Part shown: piece by piece, positions 51,801 to 64,000 of the stretch | Position numbering within the stretch: position 1 is the stretch's first letter | How the letters are laid out: each line of letters opens with the position of its first letter | NCBI GenBank assembly: GCA_964035795.1 | Contig: OZ038326.1 | Location: 276,784-340,783, forward strand | Direction of reading: 5' to 3' | DNA length: 64,000 bases | Source: Pterobdella sp. o SKG-2022 | Lineage: Eukaryota > Annelida > Clitellata > Hirudinida > Piscicolidae | The notes under the pieces: generated by a model | The model's input: only the letters and a program-made list of their open reading frames with translations | What the model was told of the DNA's origin: nothing | Database searches by the model: none | Program-made: the position numbers and the translations under genes

Positions 51801-54800
51801 CACAATTCCCCAGTCTTCCACTGAATTCCACATCGTTGTATGTCTCAAAATTTGTCTCTTCATTCTCCATGTAGCCAATTTCATTTTCAAAAGCGTCTTT
51901 TTCCATTCTTTGGTGATTATCATGGTTGGGTGGAAAGGGGAACTGCAGGTCGGGGTTCAAAAGCTTCTTATGCAGTAAAATTGTGCCTCTGACGTGCAGA
52001 AAGGGCATGGAAAAGTGCACGGCTTTGCGGCGTTGTGACGTCACGAACATTGGAGCTGCTGCCAAATCTGCTCTCTGCGAATTAATTAAATTACAGAGTT
52101 TTAAAATTTGTAACTATCTCCAAGGAAACCATGTCTGTGCAGACACATGGAAAAACAATGGTTTTTAAAAAGCATAATTAATGTTGGTGATTGCGGCAAA
52201 TTTCCATTAAACATTCCTTTGGCAGTAATTGATATGCCGCACGTCAGCCTGCTTCGCTAGTGCACACATCTCCGCATAAAACACCCTTCTCTCAATATAC
52301 CATGCTTCCTTTGGACATCAGACGAGATGATGACGTCACTTATAAGCCGAATTCCAAAACTTTTCTTGTGGTATTTGTTGGTTTTGCACATTTTTGTGAA
52401 TAATTGCTATTTTTAAAATTTTAACTTCCGAAATCTTTTTTGCTTTTTAAAAGGTTGATTGCTGAAAATTTAGAAATCGTTACATATTCATGAAATTTTT
52501 TCTTAGCCTCAGTTAGTAAGCCATATACAATTCATGAAAGCCTTTTAGATTGAATTCTTTTCTACCTCATTAGAACAGCCATAACTTACGACCTCTTCTA
52601 CAAAGTTCATTTGAATTTACTCCCAGTTAATCGCCTTTTCCTTATTATAAAATTCTCCAACGATATTCCTATTTGCAGTTCCACTCATATTCGAGGAGGG
52701 AGATTTCGTGGTAGTTTGCTTTTCTTTGTGATTTCAGAAATTATGAAATATATTTGAAGTTTGAAAATTTTCTCTGAAAATTTTTGCATTTTTAAATTCA
52801 AAAATTTAATTTTTTTAAAATATTTGAATGAAAGATTTTGATCAAAAAATTTTTTTCATAAAATCAACATTGATGATAAATTATTATCTCTACTATTTAT
52901 GGAACCATAAAGACCTCATACAACTTTCCCACTGCATCTTCGAGAAATTACTGAATATCTTGATAGCCAATTTCCATTTTTACCTTTGGCAGCTTGGAAC
53001 AAATTTAAGTTTATTTGATACAAAAAATTTCTGTCCCTGAATCGTTTTAACTTTTATTATGTATCTCATTTTATTTAAAATTTCCAGCTTTTATCTCAAC
53101 CAATTTCATGCTCTCGTGCTCCTATAAAAAATAAATTTTTAAAATTTTTATTTCTTAACCAAATCTCCGCACTCCTCGGAGGCTATTCTATCAAAAAGTT
53201 AATAGCTATTTCTAAGTCATTTATAATTTATCCTTCATCACAAGCATTAGACGCACCACAGCTATAAAATAGTCGCACGCCTAGCGAGATTATGCCGCAA
53301 ACATGCCTTATTTCATTCATAATTGCAAACCCACCCTGTGCACAAGCTCTTTCACCACACCCGTCCACGACCCATCAGCCTTCTTCTGTCCATACTCGTT
53401 GTCTGTGAGGGTAGATAAGGGTGTTTATGGCTTGTGTCAAATTTGATGTAGCCATGAGCAAGCCCGTTATTGTATTATGTCATAAATATTTATAACACTT
53501 GATAAAAATGAGTTCGGTGGAGAAATTGTTCAATCTCTGAGACCATATCAGCCATGCTGCTTTTTTTAATTTTGAATGTCTTTTGCTTTACAGAATTTTT
53601 TTTAAAAGCTATTTTTTCAGAAATAAAAGGGAAACATTAAAATTTTTTTAGAGTCATGCTTCAAACTCATGATGAAGTTTTAAGGAAGCACAATTTAACT
53701 TTATCGAAAGTTCAAATCGAAAATATTTATTATTATATTTAAGATTTTTATGATGAATCAGTTTTCTTTTTCATTTTGAATCATTTCAAAACATTAGAAA
53801 AAAAAATCAACTTGCCAAAAGCTATCATAACATATATGAATACAAGATGATGGAAATATATTCATTTATTGCTATATATAGTGTGCTTTCACACAAGCCG
53901 CAAACTGCATCAAAGGCGCTAAAACATAAAAATACAACTTTTAAAAATTTATAGTTAACAAAAGAGTTTTGAGCGACGATTGAAACGCTTCCCCCAAAGA
54001 GTGGGTTCAATCCAAAGAAAGAATGTTTGAGTTTCGAGGTGCTGCATGCAAGAACGAGTGATCTGCTTAGTTCTGCCGACCAGTTGCTGAAGTAGTGAGT
54101 TTTTTGAACTCAAAAGAAAAACTTTTTAATTATTTATTGGTTCCAAGTTTTTTGTATGGAAGCAGTTGAAGGGAGCAAAGCTACTGCAAAAATGAGTCTT
54201 TTTGGCATGGCAGTCAGTGGAGTTTGTTGAGACATGAAGTTGAATTGAAGTCTTGGATGTGTCGATGAAAAAATTGTTCAAGCATTTGATTAACCATTTG
54301 TGCGGATAATTCTTGACACATTAATTATTGCAATATGTAACAGATTTTGACCTTAAGTAAAACGATTAAGGGAGATTAGTGAAGAATTTTTAAAATGCCT
54401 CTCTTAGTAGTCTGTCTTTGTGAATTTGAAAATTTTATTGCTACTGGAATTCAAAATTTTTTCTCTTTATAGTTCCAATTATTAAAACTTTGCAACTTTC
54501 AAAAAATTGTATTCAAAAAACTCTGAAATTTGAATTGAATTGTAGATCAAATGAATTTCAAAGTTAATTGATCTGAGTAATGTCTAATAAGCTTGTTAAT
54601 TTGTGCATGAGTGACAAAAAAGTGTTGAATTTCTTGTCAAAATAGCTTTTTCATTCTAAAAAATCTTCTCAAAGTAGGAAAATATAATCATCTTTTAATA
54701 ATATCCATAAAAAAAAGAGTTAAAAGAATTATTTGAAGCCTTCACAAACCTGCTACAGGAATGACGTCATACTCAATGCCCAGCATGGCGCAAATCTGGT

Positions 54801-55404
54801 TCAACAAGTCAATGATGTAGCCGGTGTAATGTCTGGGATCAGTAATATAAGACTTGTCCAAGTCATTTTTGTGGGGGATACTTTGTTTGTTTTGATCGTG
54901 GGTTAAGTTATTTAGGTTTTTGGGAATGTTGGAATCAAGGTTCTGTACTTTGTGTGCATTTTTTTTCTCTTTGATGCTCTTTCCGAAGCTGCTCGATTTG
55001 TTAATGCCCCTAAAAGTGTTTTCATTTCCAGTTTTTGTTTTCGTTTTTATTTTAAAGGTTTTGTTTTCTTCTCCTTTTGTGATGAGGTCGTATGGTGCCA
55101 CAACGTTTCTGTTAATGCTTTCTTTATTTTCTCTTAATTGCTCGTGTCGCTCAATTTGTCGTATTAATCGATCCCTCTTTCGCGCCTTTAAACGATGGCT
55201 GTGCACACCAGAAGCTTTTGGCACATTTTTCATAGTATTTTTATGCGAATGATTTCTAAAGCTATTTGCAACATAAATCTTCGAATCGTGAAAAAACTTC
55301 GGATGATAATGATAGGGGTTCAAAAGGGACTTTTTGTCGTTGAAGTGGTTGTATTGCTGTAGTTTGAGTTCGTATTCCTTCTTCAACATCACATAAGGCT
55401 CTAC
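48809..55404 (-). CDS. Ionotropic glutamate receptor-like protein: ligand-binding domain without a recognisable channel
   Basis: Four exons in phase: 55404-54750, 53402-53335, 52074-50076 and 49995-48809 (TAA), 1302 codons. S1 lobe: VEPYVMLKK, then about 175 Lys/Asn-rich residues, then TGYIIDLLNQICAMLGIEYD, GSWTGVVKELV, ADLAAAPMFVTSQRRKAVHF and SMPFLHVRGTILLHKK. Next come 187 hydrophilic residues where M1-pore-M2-M3 belongs. S2 begins IEDLLEQVVFGTLRKGV and FTNEEGIRMVREG, is interrupted by about 590 Lys/Asn-rich residues, and resumes FGFILPHTIGDYV, PPCDLVAVGKLF, FAVPKNSGLLLQLDNSLKKL and LYKKWISNDELC. The Cys pair closing S2 and the S1 Arg are kept, but the usual Thr, Glu and Gly-Ser-Thr ligand contacts are not. 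No M4 is evident; the tail is weakly hydrophobic. No amino-terminal domain or signal peptide was found upstream; an ATG at 55443 could start the frame by reading through the acceptor. Family assignment is firm; completeness of the gene model is not. Confidence 0.82.
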
Positions 55405-55872
55405 CTGGGGGTCAATAAAAAACTTTTTGTAAACGTGACACATAAATATTTGAAAAAATTCCCAATTGACAGAAATATGTCAGTATAGCCTATACATATT
55501 GTAATACTATTTCTGAAATATAGATTTATTACTTTTTTATTGTTAAAATATAATTTTATCATTTCAAATATCAATTTATTTTTATTATCTGGGAATATAT
55601 ATTTGTTCTACAATTCTCCAATGCTACCTCAATTATATTTTTATTGATCCAAAATCGAAAACCATTTCTAGAGATGTGCTTTGACTTTTCCAATTTTGAA
55701 ACTATAAATAATTAATATAAAAAACTAACTTTCATGCTATTTTTATATCTGCACATCTATATAACGTATAGAGTGAAAATTGGTTTTTGAAAAGACTCTA
55801 AACAATTCACTTCAATTTTCAGAAAAATTGCTATCTTTTAAAAAATTATGTCAGTTATATTAAAAATTCACA

Positions 55873-56160
55873 CTAACTAAAAACAAAAAACAACGATATA
55901 GACTTCAAAATAAAACGACACTTAAGAGAAAGAGGAAGGAGAGCGGAGTTGGTAGTATTGCTGAGGACAATTGCCAGGAAAATCTTCTGGCGCAACCAGA
56001 CTGCCTCCAAAGAGTTTCCAGTTGCCTCGAAAAGTTTTCTACCTAACTTCTCAACAAAGCTGCCGGTTGAGGGGCCGTAGCAGTCCGTTTTCTCAAATAC
56101 AACGGGTTGAAAATGGAAGTTGCTCACCAAACCCTCATATTTGCAGCTTTTAATTTTTTG
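55873..56160 (-). mobile_element. LINE remnant, C-terminal tail of a reverse transcriptase-type ORF
   Basis: Reading from about 56150 down: KYEGLVSNFHFQPVVFEKTD, CYGPSTGSFVEKLGRKLFEA, TGNSLEAVWLRQKIFLAIVL and SNTTNSALLPLS. The pattern K-Y-x-x-L, F-x-P, E-T-x-G-x-x-G, LG, TGD, L-x-Q-x-x-S-x-A-x-x-x-x-N-x-x-S is the usual closing segment of many metazoan non-LTR retrotransposon ORFs. Only this end is present, so it is a dead 5'-truncated copy. Confidence 0.6.
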
Positions 56161-59100
56161 TTTTTAGTTAGTGTGTGGGTTCTTATGACAAATAAAATTT
56201 CAGTTCAGGGAACATAAATGGACTTGGAAAAATAAAAGACTTGAGAAAAAACAATTTATATAAAATAAAATCCCAAATTTAGAAACATAATTTTTTCGAA
56301 AGAGCTTGCTTTTAGAAAAAATCTTTTACCAAAATATAGCTTTGGTTTTTTTTAGTTTTTCTTTAATTTAGTTTTATTGGCAAAAATAAAGCCGCAGTCT
56401 TTATGTAGATATCCAATGGTCTTTCGATGCAGCCCTGGTACAATATTCATTAACTGCCAACTTTTACACACTTCTCAATTTTGAGCCTTTTTTCAGCTTA
56501 TTTCATTCGTGTCTTTATACTCATAAATATTATTTTATTTTTGTTTCTTAATTAATTTATTTATTTGTATTCAATGAAATATTATGAAAAGAATTAATTT
56601 TTATTTATTATTAATATATAGTTTTATACTTATCTTCAAAATTCTCCTGAACTATAAAAGGGCTTAATAAAAGGTTAAGAGAGAGCATTTGATCAAAAGT
56701 TTGTTTTTGAATTAGCATGCACAATTGAATCTCTAGCATATTCTTTTGTTCAGTTGATTTAATTAATAAAAAGTTTAACGATTTTGCTTTCTTCTGAATT
56801 TTAGAATTGTTTTTTCTGATCATAGATAATTTTTAGTTTCAGTAACTCAAACATTGGAGTTATTTGTTGTGAATGTCACATGAGAATGAAATGGTTTTCT
56901 TTTTTTATGTTTTTGATTATTTATTTAGTGGTGACGTCATAGATAATTAACAATTTCATCAAAATTAATCGAAATTTTTCTTCAATTTGAGTTTTTTTTA
57001 ATAAGATAAAATATAAAAAACATATATTATCAATATAATATTTACATGTACAACAAAGAGAAGAAATTTCCGGATTTCCTGGATTTAAAAAATTCAAAAA
57101 CAAAATAATTTAAATATGGAACAGTGAAAAAATTGTGAAACACAAAAAACATCGAAAGATAAAATTCAATTCATAGGGAAAAATATTTGGGATATGAAAT
57201 GTTGAAAGAGCGTTCTCTTGCATCAATGGCCTTTCAGGTTTTATCGCTGGCATCAAGTGTTTGCTCTCTTAGTAATGATAATAATATGTAAATATTAAAA
57301 AATTGAATTTCTATTAGAAATCTTTGAAAAATTTTGAAAATAATAGAACTGGGGACTTCTAAACTTTTTCATTCTGAGGGAGTTTTCTTATGGAGTTTTT
57401 TTAAGAAAGGTTTCCAAGTTAAAGGCAAGGTGAACAGGTTTTGAAAATTTTTCCTTCATTCTATTTCTCACTTATATTGTTTTATTCAAAACTTTTCAAT
57501 CACCTTCTCACAAACCAAATTTTATATAGAAAAAACATTCAAACTTCATCTTTCATAAATTTTCAAACTATGCAGTACAAAAAGCATTTTCTTGCTGTTT
57601 CAAATATCCAATAAATATTTCCAAATTCAAAACAAAAGCCCAAAAAACTCCAAAGTTCTGTTTGCTGCAGACACAAATTGAAATGCTTAATGACTTCGAA
57701 ACATTTTTCAACAAAAAATTTTTTCAAAAACTAGAAAATAGATTCATTAAAACTATGTTTTTTCTCAAAATATGCATCCAACTGCAAAAAGTGGAGCCTC
57801 TTTTGAGATGATTTCATGCGATTCCACATTGGACCTGATGAAACACGGTTAGTATATGGGCTTCTACTTTATAACTTCAAAATGCTTACTTTTTATTATA
57901 CCCTTATTTTTTAGTTTGAAAATAATTGTATTTATTTGTATTAAAAATATGCGTTGGAATTAAATTTGATGCTGATAACTCCATGGTAATATTGTTTTGA
58001 TGTGTTGTTTCCATCATTGCTTATTGATATAATTTTTCAAAATAATTCTACAACTTTTTATTTTGAGTGCCATGAAAAAGTTTTGAAAATTTTGTTTCAC
58101 TGGTCTTTTTGGTGGAGTTGTATCTAAATTTATCATCATCTGCAATGAAAGACATGATGAAGAGTTTAAATTGCTCAGGTTCCAAGAAGTAAAGGCTTTC
58201 TTTTTTTATTACTGCTACAACATCCATCAATTCTCTTTGAAAATTTTTTTTTTAAAATTATGAAAATTAAATTAAGTTATTCTGTCATATTTTGTTTCAA
58301 AAACTTCGAAAAACTGTAAACATTTTGAGGAGGAAACATCTGAAGATAAGTGAAAATGAAATAAAGATAGAAAAACATATACATCCAATAAAAAGGTTTC
58401 TAAAAAGCATGGCAACAAATTTCTGTAAGACTTTCAAAACAGGACTAATTCTTCAAAAACAACAGATATTTATCAAGCATTCCTTTCCAAAGTTGAAAGG
58501 TTACTCAAAAATTTGCTTACATTTCCAAGTCTATTAATCAGAAAACGTCAAAAAATTCCATTCTGCAAGAGACTGTCTCTATTTTCATGCGGGTGTTTGT
58601 GTTTGTTTTTCTGTATTTTTCTGTATGTGTGTCTAACCATATTTCTCAGTATCTTTATATAGTTGTGTAAATGGATTTGAAAGTATCATTCTATGTATTC
58701 GTAAGTCTATATTAATGTATTTGTAACAATGAAATTCATGTTTTCTAATTATAATTTCTATTAAAAATGTATTTCCTCGTGTTTACTCAAATGTTGTTTG
58801 CATTAGCTTTATAGTTGATTTCTTTCAATAAATTTAAATTTTATCCATTTCAAACACCTCGCTCGTTTTTCACTTTATTTTACACTCATCTCTTTCAACT
58901 AAACATTGTCACCAACGTTATAACTTCTCATTTCCGTTTCAATCTACAATAATTCGATACCATATAGGGCACAAAATACCAATTTTAGAAGGGCGATGTT
59001 CGACTTGCCTGCCTCCATCATATAGATGCCATACCATGTTCAAACATGAACCTAGGATCATATTTCGAAACATTGAGAATCTTTGTAAAAACTCAATAAT

Positions 59101-62100
59101 TAAACTTTTTGAAGCTTTTTTAGATTAATTTTTTTGGCTCGTGATTTATAGGTATACACATAAAATTTGATTTTGTGTTATTCACTGGTTTCCTGTTTGT
59201 ATCAAAAACACCGAATCACAAAGATTGGCTGTCAGTCAAATTTCATATATTTATCAAATCATCGTGAACACAGATGGATTTAGTCGTATCAATATCACAG
59301 AACGAGTCTGATTATATTAGCTTCAATGTTGTAATAACGAGAATGGTTATAACGGCATTCATATTAAGCTTAAGACCAAAGATTTGTAGCTGCTTTTAAT
59401 GAAATTATCGAAATTTTGTTTGTTTTAAATCTATAATGCTATAAAAGCAAACATCCGAAATTGTTGTTAAACGGGCGATCTATAGCCAAATTTACTAATA
59501 GGGGTAAGTTGCTGGCATCAATCATCAGCACAAAGCTTCAATGCTCATGTAGAAATGTTTTTGAAATTTGGATTTTTTGCAATGTATCTAGCTTATGTAT
59601 ACTTTTTATTTAGTTTTGAAGCATTTTTTTTCAATGTGCGATTCTCGTTACGAACTTTAATTTAAAACTCCCGTCTGAAATGGCTTCAAAAATTCTTTGA
59701 AAAGAATTTTGAAATAAAATTTATAAGAGTTGAATTATCTGAAAAATCTAAACGCAAAACCCGCCATTGTGCATGGAAACATGATTTTTCTTTTGTGCCA
59801 ACGCTATTGATGTATTTTTTTTGCATCTCTCGCAGCGCTCTGCTTTCATTAGGAGCACAATTGGCTATATTTCAATACTTTTGGAAGAAATAAAGTCATA
59901 TTTACTTACATAAAAGAATCGCAGGCGCTTTCAAGCTTAAAACTTTTTTTTGGTTTTTATAACTCGAGATCAGAAGATTTATCCCAGCCTCCAAACCGCA
60001 TGGTGCAATTGTGGGAGGTTAAGGAAAGAGAGAGTGTAGATGGCTTAAGATAAATTTCTAAATAAAATCAACACTAAATTTGAAAAATAAATTTTGGAAA
60101 TATCCTTTCAAAATGATTTTTTAGAGCTTAGTTTGGCGATACATTTTTTGAATAACTTTTGAAAATAACTTTGAAATATAAAGTTGGAGAAATTTCATCA
60201 AATATATTTTTAAAATTATTTTTAATGAAATATGAATTTTTTGCGTGACATTAGAAAAAGTTTGTTAATTAATTAAATAAACATGGAATCTGCAAGTTTA
60301 CTTTCCACTTCGCATTTTCGAAACACGCCAAAGGGGTAACACCATGGTCCTAAAGGTGACACTGCATGTCAAGCTAGTTCAAGTTCCAATGACGAGATCC
60401 CATTGCCTCAACCTATTATCTCTCAACCAAACTTTCTTATGTCATCAAATATTAAAATAATTTTTTTTTGCGAATAATTAGCTTCAAAATTGTGAATCAT
60501 AAAAAAACGACACTATTTGAATTTTTTATTTTGACAAAGCTTCCCGATATACTCTACATCATAATCAGCTAATTTTTTATTGTTTCATTTTTTTGGTTAC
60601 TGAATCTTGATTAATTTGGAGTCACAATAAAATATCTCTCAATCTCCCCCTCCCCCTCCCCCAAGTCAGTCCATAAAAAACTTGTGATGTCGGTTTGCAT
60701 TAAAGTTATTTAAACTGAAGATAATAATATTACAGAAGATGATAGCACGTTTAAAGTTTTTTTGCAACTTTTGGTATATTTTGTTCACTTTTAAATGTCT
60801 TTTTGGTCGAGAAAAAACTTTTCCCAAACATAATGATTAAAAGTGAATATGAACAGAAACATAGAATGAAAATATTTATAAAGATTTGCATCAATAAATC
60901 ACATATATAATACAAGGTAAATTCATTTAACGGCGAGAAGCAGCCGAAACAAGAGATATTTAGAGATCCAGTTAACTTCTTTTAATCAAAAAAGGGAACA
61001 TTTATAAGAGTATCTGATAATTTTTTATGACGATTTTAACAAACAAAAAAAGCTTATTACTAGTCTTAATATAGTTGTAAATAAGCCAAAGAATCTTCAA
61101 ATCTTTTCGATAATCGCAATCTATGTCTTTGGGGTTTTATTTTCAGAGGTAGTCCGTCATCCATTTTTCTTATCTGGTCATTCGTCATAGTTTGAGTCAC
61201 CATTAAAATTTAGAAAAAACTAAATGCATACTTTTGATTTTTTATTCACTTTCAACAACTAAGTTTTTCATTTTCCACACAAATTCAACCTCTTTTAAAA
61301 ATTTTTTCACTTCAGATTTTCAAATATTTTTTCTAACCTTATCGAGTTTTTAGCTTCAAAAATTAATTTCCTCAAACCTGTTTTTTAGTAACTCAAGACG
61401 GATTCTTTTCACGCAGCTCTCTCTTTAAGACCCCCAAATGCCCAATCAATGTTGTTTCTACCCAATACATCCTCCTCACAAAAACATTCAAACTTTTGTT
61501 TCCAACATTTTTCAATCGATTCCACGCAACTGAAATAGTTATTCGCCATTAAAAAGACATTCAAACATCGAGCTGCCTTTTCATTTTCAATCATTGCACA
61601 TAAAAGATACGCAGGAATTTATTAATTTAAAATTCAATTCCTTTTCTTTTATCTCTTCTTTGTTTTATTTACTGAAATCAAAGTCTTGTATCTGTGCCGT
61701 TAGAATGTGTCTTCGGAATAAAAACCTCGACTTCATATCACTGGCCAATAAAGAATTGAAGTTGTTGTACGTCATAATTAATTATTTACATGAGGTTCAT
61801 ATTAACTTATCAGGGCTAAGCGAATTATAGGTTTCCTGGATGAAGTATATGTATGAATTATGGGCAAAATTATACAACCAATTGTAGTAATAAACCTCAA
61901 AGCATCCAATCAATCATCGAGTTTTTAATATCCGTATCCAAGATCAAACGCTGTACTCATTAGACTTGTTTGTGAAGAAACTCCTTAAATGGAAACCATA
62001 AGAACTTACTCTCTAAAAAATTTGATTTGCTTATCATGCTAAAATTTTGCCCAACAAATTTTCCGAGGCTTTTGTTCAGAACAAATGCACAAGCCTTCAA

Positions 62101-62197
62101 AAAGATTTCTCATTGCATTTAATTGTTTTAAACTTCAAAAAGCTGCCCATCATTTGAACTAAAAAGATTTTTATGGTGACTTGAAGAATCTCATCAC

Positions 62198-62824
62198 TTG
62201 GTGTGCATACTTGGTGAACTATTCATTATGAAAATATATTCTCTTTTCCATCTCATTAAAACCTCCATTATACACAAAGGCATTGATGAAAGCGGAAGAG
62301 GATGCATAGATGCAGCTGATACGGCACAAGGAGCAATGCTTGATTCAATAATAAAACACTTTTGCCGCCATTTTGTCATTTTTGGTTGCCGTTTTGTTCT
62401 TTCATGTCTAGTGGCTTTGAAAATCTCCGAAATTATCTCTCGATTCGTTATTTGTAATGTTTTTCTTGAGCGGTTGTTTCAATTTTTGTGGTTTGGAATT
62501 ATATTTTTATGGGGTTTTACATGTAACTCCTTAAAAAAATTCATGCAATCTCCCATAATAATAACACAATCTTCTATACCAACAGACCCACTCACCATGA
62601 CAATTGCCACTTTGAGCCTCACTTCTTGTCTACCTTCCACAACTGACAGCAAAAACACTGCATTAAAAAATTTTGTTTTTAATGAAAAAATCAAAGAATT
62701 AAAAATTCACTTTAATTTAATTTGTTTAATTAACTCAAACAAAAACTCGTTAAAAAACGCAAACAATTTTAGAAGTATATCTTGCTTGCATCTCGAGAGG
62801 TTCCAAGATGGCGTGCCTGCATGA
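62198..62824 (+). CDS. Unrecognised 208-codon open frame
   Basis: An open frame of this length is uncommon in DNA this AT-rich. It encodes two hydrophobic stretches (around FVLSCLVALKISEIISRFVI and FLWFGIIFLWGF) followed by a Ser/Thr/Asn/Lys-rich tail. I recognise no family, no signal peptide at the first Met and no clear splice context. The opposite strand contains a candidate small exon (acceptor then VFLLSVVEGRQEV to a GTGAGT donor near 62605), so this frame could be an antisense shadow of an unidentified minus-strand gene. Low confidence that it is translated. Confidence 0.2.
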   Translation: MVCILGELFIMKIYSLFHLIKTSIIHKGIDESGRGCIDAADTAQGAMLDSIIKHFCRHFVIFGCRFVLSCLVALKISEIISRFVICNVFLERLFQFLWFGIIFLWGFTCNSLKKFMQSPIIITQSSIPTDPLTMTIATLSLTSCLPSTTDSKNTALKNFVFNEKIKELKIHFNLICLINSNKNSLKNANNFRSISCLHLERFQDGVPA

Positions 62825-64000
62825 ATGACTGCGAGATTTTTTTATCTGATTTATATGCGTCCCAAAGCTGAGAAACATGCTGCCAAAAACTTCAAAAGCT
62901 CCAAAAGATTTTTTGCTGATATTTTTCAGTGTTGAATGCGCCATATGGAGACGTTTTGAGTGATAAATTGGCGCCTCTGCTTGAGTAAGAGTAAAAAGTT
63001 TTCTTTCCTTGTGAAAACTTCAGCAAGAAACTTCAATGATATTACTCAAATAAATCAATGACCCTCAAATATATGCGCAAATGCCTCGCATGTTTTCGAA
63101 TTCGTGATGTTTTCTTGCTCGAGGGTGAAAAGAAGGATCTATCCCTTTGTGTTTACGTGGCTCGAATAAAACCTCCGTACGATCAAAAAGGCATTGCTGC
63201 AGTAAAAAAATCGACAGAAACTTTAGTATGAAACGGTGTTCGGGTGCACTAAATGCCAGATAAAAGCGTGCCATAACGGGCGTCGATGCATTAAAAGATA
63301 GCCCAGTTTATATTTAGAGCCCCCTGTATGCTTGCCTCCGATGTTATTATGCATCCATTTTTTTCTTTATAAAGCTATCTATTCTATTTGAATTTGAAAG
63401 AATTAAATTATGACACAAAAGTAGGAATAATACAAGAAACACCTCGGAGTGAGCGAGGCATTTGGAATAAAATGTGAGACAATTTAAAAATCAGTTTCAA
63501 TTTTTCAGACGTTAATAGTGAAAAACAACGACGCAGTTATCAATGAAATATAATCAAATATGATTTTTAAGTTGGCTCGTTGAGTGGGCACTTAGTGAGC
63601 CACTTGCATTAAGTTTGTCAACAACAAGTTTTTCAACAACAACAAAAAGTTCTTCAACAACTTTTTTGGAACTGAATTCAATGTTTTTGATCCAAAACGT
63701 AAGTTTCAACAATCAACTCAAGCGTGAACGGGCTAAAAGATGACACTCAACATTTTGGAAGATATTCATCGAGTAACGACGTTAATAAACGATTTTGAGG
63801 ACTCTTGCAAATGGGATATTAACCCAACGTTGTATATTTTAAAAATAAATTTGTTTATTTAATAGTCCTTAAACTTGAGAGTTTCATGGTTTTTTAGCAA
63901 AAAAAATTTTTTATAATTCTTGCAAATTCATCTGTGGAGCCCGCAATGGGGTTCTTGAATGAATAATCATGTCTGCAAACATGAATAGATAGAGCACGGT

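Larger units (their letters stand above)
55405..64000. other. Mostly non-coding AT-rich region upstream of the glutamate-receptor-like gene
   Basis: About 8.6 kb. It contains a LINE remnant at 55873-56160 and an unexplained 208-codon open frame at 62198-62824 (+). Short open stretches at 58048-58230 (-) and 61409-61594 (-) are unrecognised. Missing 5' exons of the receptor gene, if any, would be here or beyond the window. Confidence 0.4.

Noticed and set aside
58048..58230. Possible amino-terminal-domain exon of the glutamate-receptor-like gene (MDVVAVIKKESLYFLEPEQF)
   Set aside because: No convincing acceptor or phase match to the downstream exon at 55404, and the similarity is too weak.
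62600..62670. Candidate minus-strand exon VFLLSVVEGRQEVRLKVAIV bounded by an AG and GTGAGT
   Set aside because: Splice signals look plausible but the peptide is too short and not recognisable, and no partner exon was found.

Overview
This is animal nuclear DNA: AT-rich, intron-rich and full of microsatellites. The conserved gene set includes an IA-2 pseudophosphatase, SBSPON, WDR6, MYG1, a nicotinic receptor subunit and an ionotropic glutamate receptor relative. The Pro-Ala-Lys motif in front of the nicotinic M2 helix, known from lophotrochozoan anion-type nicotinic receptors, together with Penelope and LINE remnants, suggests a lophotrochozoan such as an annelid or leech. That placement is inference. 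No bacterial, organellar or viral gene was recognised, and no tRNA, rRNA or CRISPR array was seen.

Layout: 2-5112 (+) is the 3' half of WDR6. 5899-15510 (-) is a complete-looking IA-2/phogrin (PTPRN-type) gene. 17352-24775 (-) is SBSPON with a 5.7 kb repeat-rich intron. 27261-31831 (+) is a peroxisomal-type acyl/4-coumarate-CoA ligase-like enzyme with inverted LINE fragments in an intron. 32219-32666 (-) is a dead Penelope-like fragment. 33068-36415 (+) is MYG1. 36669-42643 (-) is a nicotinic acetylcholine receptor alpha-type subunit. 48809-55404 (-) is an ionotropic glutamate receptor-like gene. The rest (42.6-48.8 kb and 55.4-64 kb) is mostly featureless AT-rich DNA. I built exon models by hand from GT/AG sites, reading-frame phase and family homology; phases close across nearly all joins.

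The most unusual part is the pair of neighbouring receptor genes. Both carry hundreds of codons of Lys/Asn-rich, low-complexity open reading frame in positions where relatives have none. In the glutamate-receptor-like gene such a stretch occupies exactly the place of the M1-pore-M2-M3 channel domain, so the conceptual product has both halves of the ligand-binding domain but no visible ion channel and no M4. In the nicotinic gene a stretch of about 515 codons precedes the ligand-binding domain, while all four membrane helices are intact and the pore-lining motif predicts anion selectivity. A smaller Lys/Asn-rich linker occurs in WDR6. The IA-2 gene has an Asp in place of the usual catalytic Cys of the phosphatase signature.

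These genes do not form an operon. IA-2 (dense-core vesicles), the nicotinic subunit and the glutamate-receptor relative point to neuronal expression, while WDR6, MYG1 and the ligase are housekeeping or metabolic.
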